Positions 56,161 through 64,000 of a stretch of DNA of 64,000 nt are shown here, piece after piece. The stretch lies in NCBI RefSeq assembly GCF_040869045.1, contig NC_090323.1, positions 172,630,083-172,694,082 of the forward strand. Direction: 5' to 3'. The number at the start of each line of letters is the position of its first letter. Within the stretch, counting starts at the first letter, position 1. This stretch comes from Eurosta solidaginis (lineage: Eukaryota; Arthropoda; Insecta; Diptera; Tephritidae). Position numbers and translations under genes: made by a program. Under the pieces are notes generated by a model. That model was not told the DNA's origin and made no database searches. It was given only the letters and a program-made list of their open reading frames with translations.

Positions 56161-57301
56161 AACTCTACTCGAATACAGCTAAGTTAAGTTCAGCTACGCT
56201 TATGAATGTTGTGAGGCACAGTTTACCTGGTCCTTACTTCTTTTTCTTCTTCTTATATCATTTATATGACAATCTCTTAAAGCCACGCCAAAGGATTGTC
56301 TGTATTCACTTCGACTTATCATTTGCCAACTTAGCTGTCATTTACGGCATATTTTGATTTCTTGTATGCTTTTAAGTTATTAAGCTTAAAGAATATGTTT
56401 TGGTTGTTCAACATTAGGACCATAAGACATTATTGGCTCAGTTTACACATAAAGGCGCGTACATATATTTATGAACATATCCACCCACAACTGCCTGTAT
56501 GACACAACAATCAAGTGACTAATATAATTTCTCATACCATTTCTTAAACTTCTCTTACTCCTCATTTGCTGCACGACTATTTATCTGTCGAAATATATTT
56601 GTGTGTTATGTTCTTGTCTACCATTCAAATTGTCCCCAGGGTAGGTAAATTTGATTTATGACTTATTATGCGTCTTATGTCCCTTTCATAATTTAATTAT
56701 TCGCTCATGCAATGCGACAGCCAGCAAACGAAACGTTGAATAGTGCAAAATCTTTGTAGATGTATGCAATTGAATTTATGTATGTGTGTGTATGTGTGCA
56801 TGTTTTTTCGTGGCTTTGTATGTGATAAAGCTATTTATAGCTAACAAATTGCATTCTAGCATGCAATGTTGCAACTTTTATGAAGGATGCGCATAGCCTA
56901 TATATAGGCGTTAAGCCAGACTAATGTGAGTGAGTAAGTGCATGCACACACACACAAAATAAAGCGTATAAATGTGAATGTTTAAAAGTCAGTTAGTTCA
57001 GCTTGCATTCACAAACATATTTTTTATTTTTTCTTAATAGCTTTTACTCAGTCGCAATTCGCAAACGTATGCATTTTAAGTTCACTGTAGCAAAGCAACG
57101 AACCAAAAGTTGCAGTCAATCAGCTTCACACAAAAATAGGTGTACGGTAGACAGGTTCGACAAAAAAAAAAAAAAAATAATTAAAAAACGCCAATCCCAA
57201 ATTTGCTGCTTTTGTTGAGAAGCTCTCGATACAAACGTTTTTTTTAAGTCTGCTTCTTCAGTTGTTAAGGTTTTAACGGTAATTTGAGGAACTTAATATA
57301 T
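56161..57301. other. spacer, no gene recognised
   Basis: This contains GTATGTGTGTG (about 56775-56800) and a poly-A run at about 57163-57178. No supported gene. Confidence 0.5.
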
Positions 57302-57747
57302 TGTAAACTAATTTTGGAAATTATCGTTCGAATCGCTGATCTGCCGAATAAATAACTCAAATATTCAGTTTAGCAATATCTCCTTTATTTGCAACTTTAC
57401 TGTAGTAGTACTTCACAATTACAATACTCGCATACTTCACGAAAATCGTGTTAAAACAAAACTGATCCCTTATTCCTCAGTTTACACTGCTTTTATACTC
57501 TCGGATACCTCGTTCACCCATTTCGCCTAAGGTTTAGATTTTTCGCGAACAGCTGCTTATTTATGTCTCCTTGATATATCTGATATTTACGTTTCTCTTC
57601 TCGTTATATGGGCGTGTATGTGTGAGTAACAACTTCTGCCCTTAGGTGCTGCCTAAATGTATGTATGTGTGGCTGCTTGCTTTATTGTTGCTGTGCATTT
57701 ATTTAGTAGCAGCGCAGTGATGAACCCAAATGCTAATATTCGCCACA
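57302..57747 (-). mobile_element. gypsy-type solo LTR, second copy
   Basis: On the minus strand it runs TGTGGCGAATATTAGC ... TTAGTTTACA, with a TATAAAAG box at 57490-57497 and AAATAAAGGA at 57381-57390. It shares the 5' end, 'GAGTTATTTATTC' and 'GCGATTCGAACG' blocks with 38072-38642 but is clearly a different family member. No internal coding region adjoins, and no clear target duplication is seen. Confidence 0.6.
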
Positions 57748-58019
57748 AAATTCTTTTATTATGCCTTTGAGCTTTGAGATCCTTTTAAGTTGTATACCCT
57801 TCGGTTAGGCTTCTTATTTCCTAAAACAAAGAAACAGCTTAAATGTGAAAAAATTTTTTATATTTCGTAGCTTCCTTTTAAACTTCAATATTTTAAAAAG
57901 CCAGATTTCGTTTATAAGTTTAACTTTTTCCAGAGTGGCAAACGATATCGAAATAATCCCAAAAAATATCTCATAAAGTTACGATAGAAAAAAAAAAAAC
58001 AGTCCTTAAATGTTCCGGG

Positions 58020-58960
58020 TATAGCACTGTAATAACTCAGCATAAAATTTCCAAGCAGTCTCAAAACACTACGGCAATTATCTGTGAAACATTAGTGAAA
58101 AGGTTTTAATATAGTCCCGACATGTATATTAAAAAATGGTCTAGAACTTATCTAAATAACGATTCGGACTCGTTCCAAAATATCTGAAAGTTGCACCGGG
58201 AAAACCCAAAACGCCTCACAATAATTTTGAAATTAGACAAACAAAGTTCCGAAAAGTTTAGCAGATAGTCCCGAAACAACTCGACAATAGTTTACGCTAG
58301 AAAGACAGTGTGAAAAACGATTTAAATTCCCTAGGTGACACCATTTATCGCCTGTTAGCTCAACGCAGAAGCCGCTTGCCTCACTTGTTGGAGGGTGAAA
58401 ACAGTGTAAACTGTTAAGCAGAAATAAAGTTAGGAAGCAAGCAAGTTTTTAAATGATCCGACAACAGAACTGAAATAATAGTGAAAGCATTGTTGAATTG
58501 AAAGTATAAACGAACCCACAACTATGCAGTTGTAGTCACTAAATGATTACGAAAACCGTTCCGAGGTTATTCGAAAAATGCCTCAAATTATCCGAAAACA
58601 GTTCCGAAACTATATAAAATGTTCTTAGTGACGAAGTGAAATAAAAATGTTTAAGGGACGGTCCGAAACTATACCATCCCAAATTGTTCCCTGATGCAGC
58701 ATCGAAGCGATGCGAAAATAACGAGATGATAGGGCCAACATGATTTCGAAATGGTTATAATGCCTCAATTATTCCGATATAGCCCCGAAATGTTTCGATT
58801 TTATCCTGAAAACAGTCCGTAGAAAACCACAATATGATCCAATAAGAGTTCCGAATGAAGTATTTGTAATGAACTCGTAACAGTCACATAGTAATACTAT
58901 AAAGGTCGCGGAAGCAGTGCTTGCATGGTCTCAAAACAACACAATCTGAACCCAGAAAAA
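58020..58960 (+). repeat. degenerate short-motif repeat (GTTCCGAAA/GTCCCGAAA)
   Basis: Variants of TCCGAAA preceded by AGT or GT occur at irregular spacing through nearly 1 kb, often with 'AAC' or 'CAAAA' between them. There is no open frame and no fixed period. A LINE 3' remnant lies inside (58320-58450). Confidence 0.45.
58320..58450 (+). mobile_element. LINE 3' end remnant, third copy of the (AAGT)-tailed family
   Basis: 'CGCTTGCCTCACTTGTTGGA' plus 'AACTGTTAAGC' and a tail AGGAAGCAAGCAAG correspond to the 3' end at 26395-26472, with substitutions. Confidence 0.45.
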
Positions 58961-59806
58961 AAAAGGGTTTTGAAAGTCACGAAAATATACTGTTCTTAGG
59001 ATTCGTCGGATTGCGACCATTAAAAAATTAAACAAAAAATCATTATAAATTCTTCTAACCGTTCTGGCGTTATTGACCCACATTGACTTAACGTTTGAAC
59101 ATTTCCATATACAGTACAGTCAGAAAGTATTAGAACAAGATATAAAAAAAACGATGATGTTAAAATTGCCTGAGAATTGCATTTTTCCAAATTGAAAATG
59201 GTCAAGCGAAGAAAATATCCGTCGAAATACGAGCCCAAATAACTTTTTTGCAAAACTGGACAAAATACTAACAGAAAATGATCTGGTCGATCAAAAAAGA
59301 CAAATCAAAGAATCGGCGTCAATCTTCATCATAAATTCGGACTGAAATCAATGAAGACTTGGATTCATCAAAGGCCGGCTTAAAGAAAAAGGTATAATTG
59401 GACGCATTGCTGTCAGAAAGCCACTACTAAAAAAAAAAAAATGAAGTTCGCTCAAGAACATATTGACTGGACGATTGATCAGTGGAAATCAGTTTTATAA
59501 TCAGACGAATCAAAATTCGAACTTTTCGGTAGCCAAATGCGTCAATATGTTCGCAGAAACGTAAATGAAGGATTCAAAGAAGATTGCCTTGTGCCACCTG
59601 TGAAACATGGCGGTGGCTCAGTGATGGTTTGGAGCTGTTTCAGCTACGCTAGCATTGGTCAATTAAAAAAATATTTGGAATTATGAAAAAAGATCAGTAT
59701 CACAGTAAACTCCAACGCCATGCAATACTATCTGGCGTTAATTTGATTGGTCGTGGATTCATTTACCAACAAGATAACGATCTGAAACATACATCATAAC
59801 TTTGTA

Positions 59807-61085
59807 CGAGGGTTGCTATTTATATCTTTAGCCTTGGCTTCACTAATTGTTTGCCGACGCTATCTGACGTCTTCAATTGAAAGTTTGACATTTTTTTTAG
59901 AAAATTTTGACATTTGAGCAGAACTTGCGTTGTTTACAGTAACTTCAAAATTGTATCTCAGCGAAAAAATGGAATTAACTCGTGAAAATTTTCGTGCGAT
60001 GATTTTTTACAATTGTCGACGTGGATTATCAGGACAGGAGTGCTTTGAACAACTTACTTGCTTGTTTTGTAATAAAGCCCCATCCTTTGCCACTGTGAAA
60101 CGCTGGTATAACGAATTTCATCGTGACCACTGTTCGCTCAGGGACGAAAGTCGTGAAGGTCATCCAAAATCAGTTGTTGTGCAAAAAACATTGACGCTGT
60201 GCGCGAACTTATATTGCAAGATCGTCATAAGACTTATCTTGAGATTGAGGCATCTCTGGACATTAGTATGATGAGCATCAATAAGATATTGCATGAACAT
60301 TTAGCTGTAAAAAAAATTTGTTCTCGTTGGATCCCGCATAATTTGACAAAAGCTGAAAAAGATGCTCGTGTCAATTGGTGCAAAGAAATGCTTAATAAAT
60401 ACAATCGCGGTACATCAAAAGCTGTATCTAACATTTGAATAGGTAACGAATCTTGGATCTATACGCATGAGCCCAAAACAAAACAGCAATCCACTGTATG
60501 GGTCTTCCAATATGAGCCAAATCCGACAAAAGTGATTCGTGCGCGAAGCACTTCGAAGCAAATAATCGCCTGTTTCTTCGAAACAACTGGACATGTGGCT
60601 TCCGTGCTATTAGAGCAACGAAAAGCGATGAATTCCGAATGGTACACAACCATTTTTTTGCCAGTAGTGCTTGGTGAAATACGGAAGAAGAAGCGGCAAC
60701 GAAGGATCATTCTTATCATGACAATGCTAGCTCTAACACATCGGCTGAAACAACCGTCTATTTGACTAGCCAAAACGTCGAATTAATGAGCCACCCTACG
60801 TACGGCCCTGATTTGGCGCTAAAGGACTTCTTTTTATTTCCGCAAATCAAGAATAAATTGCGTGGCCAACGTTTCTCGGCGCCTAAAGGAGCCGTTGATG
60901 CATTCAAAAACCGTGTTTTGGAGATACCTCAATTGGAGTGGAAAAAGTGCTACGAAAATTCGTTTGAACTCATGCAAAAGTTTATTGATTATCATGGTGA
61001 ATACTTCGAAAAACAATAAAACCATTTTCGATAATAAATTACTGTCTTATCATTATTAGTCTCAAAATATTAATAGCAACCCTCG
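59807..61085 (+). mobile_element. mariner element, complete ends, nested in Tc1
   Basis: CGAGGGTTGCTATTTATATC and the inverted CGAGGGTTGCTATTAATATT form the ends, flanked by TA at 59805-59806 and 61086-61087. The length of 1279 bp is that of a full mariner. Removing it with one TA rejoins the Tc1 transposase catalytic region. Confidence 0.9.
59969..61019 (+). pseudogene. mariner transposase, inactivated
   Basis: The ATG at 59969 opens an N-terminal HTH region (ENFRAMIFYNCRRG, 'FATVKRWYNEF'). The WIPHNLT block, a HDN block at about 60717-60725 and 'DLALKDFFLFP' near 60810-60840 follow in the mariner order, and the protein ends at TAA 61017-61019. Inactivating changes are a frameshift in the A-run near 60183, an in-frame TGA at 60436-60438, the first catalytic Asp of GDESW changed to Asn (GNESW, codon 60445-60447) and a second frameshift at about 60680-60715. 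It would have cut and joined DNA at TA sites. Confidence 0.9.
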
Positions 61086-61089
61086 TACT

Positions 61090-61760
61090 TCTTATTTAGA
61101 AAGAAAAAGTCGCAGATGACCTTGATACAATATAGTGGTCACCACTATCACCCGATTTAAATCCCATCGAGCTATTGTGGGAAGCATTGGATCGATGTGT
61201 GAGAGATCTAAAGCTAACAAGCCTTCCTGGCCTCTGGGATTATTTGAACGAAGCGTGGAATAATATTCCACATAAAACACTTCAAAAACCCATCGGAAGA
61301 ATGCCGAAATTGTGCGTTGCAGTCATCAAACCAAAAAGGAGCCATTTTCAAGAAAATAGCTTAAAGTAACATACTCACTGTTTTCTTATAAATTTTGATG
61401 GAACTGTCAGTAAATTCATTAAAAATTTCTTCGGATCATAGAACTATGTTGAATGTACAAAACTGCTGCGAAAATGAGAATAATATTTTAAAAAATGACA
61501 CAATAAACTGACAAGAACAACTTTTTCATCTTGTTCTAATACTTTGCGGCTGTACTGTATAACCAAACAAATTTACAGTCTCTAAAACTATTAAGATAAG
61601 ACGGGACAGTCTAACGTACAAACACGTACAAAAGCAATCATTTAAGCGAAGAATTTGCCGAGTTGGCATTTGAAGGTCGCATTTGAAAGAGTTTTACGCA
61701 CCAAATATAATTTAAACAAGTAAAGGTGTCTAAGTTCGGGTGTAACCGAACATTATATGT
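61090..61760. other. Tc1 3' part and short spacer
   Basis: This holds the Tc1 transposase end, the right TIR and then unremarkable sequence up to the next DINE-1-like end at about 61718. Confidence 0.5.
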
Positions 61761-62985
61761 TGTTGTTGTTGTTGTAGCGATGAGGTTACTCCCTGAAGGC
61801 CCTGGGGAGTGTTATCGATGTGATGGTCCTTTGTCGGATACAGATCCGATACGCTCCGGTAACACAGCACCATTAAGGTGCTGGCCCGACCATCTCGGGA
61901 ACGATTTATATGGCCACATTAAACCTTCAGGCCATCCCTCGCTCCTTACCACCAAGTTCCATGAGGAGCTTGGGGTCGCCAGAGCCTAGTCTGTTAGTGA
62001 AACGGGATTCGCCGCTCGAAGGTGAGGTTGACAATTGGGTTGGAGAAGCTATATATTGCGCTACACAACCCCTTGAATCCCCGAACATTATATCCTCAGC
62101 GTGAGCTTCAATTGCACATTTCATTTCAGATAAATTACTTTTCTACATAACACGTGTCAGCGCCCGTTAAAAAAATGTCTCCCCATTTCCTCTTACAATA
62201 AAACTTGATAAGTGAAATATCATTGATTCAAAACTATTTTTTACTAAGTTATATGTTATTATTCTAGCCTACGACCGTTTTAAACCTTTTAAATTTGTTT
62301 TATATCTAAGTTGACGTGGTATTTAACTGATCCCGTCCATTTTTACTAGAAATATTTCTTGCTATAGGGAAAATATGTGTACCCAATTTTGTTACGATAT
62401 TTAAATTTTTCTTCGAGTTATGGCTCCCGAAACATTGAAAATTGCTTAAACAAAAAAGGGGTTGTACTACACCCATTTTTTCAAATTTAATGTTATAATT
62501 CAACTTAGAAAGTAAAATTCTATTGACATAAAGCTCTTTTCGCTAAGTTATATCTTGTTTTTGCGTCTACGACTCTTTTAAAAATCTTTTATGTAAAAGC
62601 GGGCGTGGTCCTTAACCGATTTCTTTAATTTTTCTTCAAAGCTTTCCTTATAGTAAAGGAAACCTCTCTGCCGAATTTACGTTAGGTTTAACGATTTTTG
62701 ATATCTGACTAATAATATTTGTAAAATTAATTTTATCACAAGAGGGCGGTGCTACGCCCATTTAAAATTTTTATCAAGAGTCTCAATATTATTCCAGATA
62801 TCAAATTTCAGCATTCTATGTGTATTATTTACTAAATAATCAGGTTTTTTGTGTTTTCCAAAATGTTATATATAAAAAAAGTGGGCTTGGTTATCATCCG
62901 ATTTCGCTCATTTTCAATACCAATCTATTCTGGGTCCAGATAACTCGTATACCAAAGTTAATATATGCTCTGTGCGCAAAGCACG
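61715..62985 (-). mobile_element. diverged DINE-1-like copy H8, with SINE insertion
   Basis: CAAGTAAAGGTGTCTAAG and the hairpin GTTCGGGTGTAACCGAAC (61734-61751) mark the 3' end. Core blocks 'GGGCGTGGTCC' and 'GGGCGGTGCTACGCCCA' follow. The 5' side has 'ATCCGATTTCGCTCATTTTC' and 'AAAGTTAATATATGCTCTGT'. There is no 130-bp array. The microsatellite is lost. Confidence 0.6.
61759..62080 (-). repeat. SINE-like family B copy with 13-bp target duplication
   Basis: The insert runs from the (GTT)n tail at 61759 to a 5'-truncated end at 62080. The flanks CCGAACATTATAT are identical at 61746-61758 and 62081-62093. The target is the hairpin-proximal end of H8. A variable-length direct repeat, a simple-sequence tail and 5' truncation together show target-primed retroposition. 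Confidence 0.85.
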
Positions 62986-62989
62986 CTGA

Positions 62990-64000
62990 TTATAAACATA
63001 AAATGTGTTTAGCGCGTACAAAAATACCAACAACAATAAAAACAACATGCATCCACAATTGCCGCATTCAACAAATGTTTTCAACTGCTGAAGCATTACA
63101 ATGGTACAAATTGAGTTGTTGCAAGCAAGAATGGGCAACAACATGGGCGTAACCACCAACCAACAGCAACAAACAAAACGGCAACAATGTTTGCCTCGAG
63201 TTCAAATTTTGTAATTAAAATCTGTTTTAGTTGTTGTTTGGTAATGTTCTTGCATTTAGCACAATTGCAATATTATACTATGCCAACAACAAAGAAAATA
63301 TGCAACAAATTTTGGCTTGTCACTTACGCAAGGCAAACGTTTTGGGGGGAATTGTAGATATATCAGGAAAATGAAATGAATTATTGAGTAATTGTCGCTT
63401 TTTGATTGCGCAAGGATACATCCTTTGACTTTATGTGTTTCCTTTTAAATAAATGTGTATATCTTCATGTATGTATATTTCCTATGGAGAGCTTTCTTGG
63501 TTTTTCATTTGTAAATTGTAAGTAACAATTTGATTAACGTAAATTCTTAAACATAATTGCCAGATTTTATTTACAAAGTCTAACATGACACCTATTCCCT
63601 GAATATAGTTTTTAGAACAAGCTTAGGCTCAACCTCGTACCACTCGGGTGTACTAAAAATTTGTTTGGATACTAAACGTGGTAGCAAAATTCGTTTGACG
63701 GTGGCGATATCAACAATAGAAGTAAGTCTCTATTTGGCTTTATACATAAAACTGGTTTTGGCATCCCACTGAAGAAGTTTATCTTTTCGTAATAAACGCC
63801 TAACTCACGTGTCATGAGTCTGGAAAACTTTTCTTAAGATGATATCATCGAACGAACCTTCCTCAATAGTCTGCAGGAGACAGCATTATGTCGCTTACCA
63901 CGCTACAGGTATATTTGTCGGAAATGTAGCATCAGTGCGCTGTTTCATACCCTACAAAATCTGCATCACCTTCATATAAAAACTGCTTATGCCAAGTGTT
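62990..64000. other. spacer, no gene recognised
   Basis: CAA-rich at 63020-63200, otherwise AT-rich. The 110-codon ORF at 62820 crosses the transposon edge and is not a gene. Confidence 0.5.

Larger units (their letters stand above)
59370..61372 (+). pseudogene. Tc1-type (DDE) transposase, interrupted and decayed
   Basis: 'GIIGRIAVRKPLL' and 'MKFAQEHIDWTIDQWKSVL' lead to SDESKFELFGS, with the first catalytic Asp at 59504-59506. A TAA stop stands immediately before it (59498-59500). 'VKHGGGSVMVWSCFS' and 'YQQDNDLKHTS' follow, then the mariner insertion. The frame resumes after 61086 with 'SPDLNPIELLWEALDRCVRD', where the catalytic Glu is at 61169-61171. The DNA-binding N-terminus is missing. 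Confidence 0.8.
59112..61557 (+). mobile_element. Tc1-like element interrupted by a mariner
   Basis: Terminal inverted repeats CAGTACAGTCAGAAAGTATT (start) and CAGTACAGCCGCAAAGTATT (inverted end) continue as AGAACAAGAT. TA flanks both ends (59110-59111, 61558-61559). Without the 1.28-kb mariner and its TA, about 1.17 kb remains, shorter than an intact Tc1 element, so an internal deletion upstream of the catalytic domain is likely. Confidence 0.85.

Overview
The window is eukaryotic, AT-rich and almost entirely non-genic. It looks like intergenic or intronic DNA from a schizophoran fly, most probably a tephritid-like fruit fly. The basis is four things: DINE-1-type (Helentron-associated) elements, a nuclear mitochondrial fragment with the fly gene order (S1-E-F-ND5), fly-type LINE/SINE/mariner/Tc1/gypsy-LTR remnants, and no long intact host ORF. 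Species is inference. No rRNA, CRISPR or prokaryotic operon signal is present. The only candidate host-like coding unit is a 60-codon ORF with a signal-peptide-like start at 28918-29100, and it is weak.

Layout. 1-2087: AT-rich DNA with two tRNA-derived SINEs. 2088-9984: two complete DINE-1-like elements in + orientation, each with an internal array of about 130-bp monomers. The second is split by a hAT insertion (5233-7169, perfect 8-bp target duplication) and by a second small DNA element (7549-8373). 10-17 kb: retroposon fragments (SINE-like family B, LINE 3' ends). 17.1-20.7 kb: a small TA-flanked MITE, a hairpin-forming long inverted repeat, and tandem units of about 120 and 155 bp, most carrying a CTCF-like core. 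20.7-22.8 and 30.7-33.3 kb: DINE-1-like elements in the opposite orientation. 24.7-29.4 kb: retroposon debris and the weak ORF. 35-37 kb: SINE B and a LINE RNase H remnant. 37.6-39.2 kb: a diverged DINE-1-like copy holding a gypsy-type solo LTR. 39.47-39.98 kb: NUMT. 40.8-41.4 kb: a hexanucleotide tract. 45.06-45.48 kb: a MITE. 45.9-46.7 kb: a LINE fragment. 46.7-51.0 kb: the largest DINE-1-like copy, with about 26 monomers. 51.0-55.05 kb: a decayed Jockey-like LINE on the minus strand with a 2A-like motif and a PHD-type cysteine cluster. 55.4 kb: a BED finger remnant. 57.3-57.75 kb: a second solo LTR. 59.1-61.56 kb: a Tc1-like element with a complete but dead mariner inside it. 61.7-63 kb: a diverged DINE-1-like copy with a SINE inserted and a 13-bp target duplication.

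The sequence can be read as a record of insertion order. DINE-1-like copies act as landing pads for a hAT, a MITE, an LTR element and a SINE; Tc1 was hit by mariner. Inside the DINE-1-like copies the 130-bp monomer has been amplified independently in each copy (about 5, 9, 9, 10 and 26 units) with copy-specific higher-order periods (259, 647, 648 bp). The least expected signals are these transposon-borne satellites and the separate tandem family bearing CTCF-like cores.
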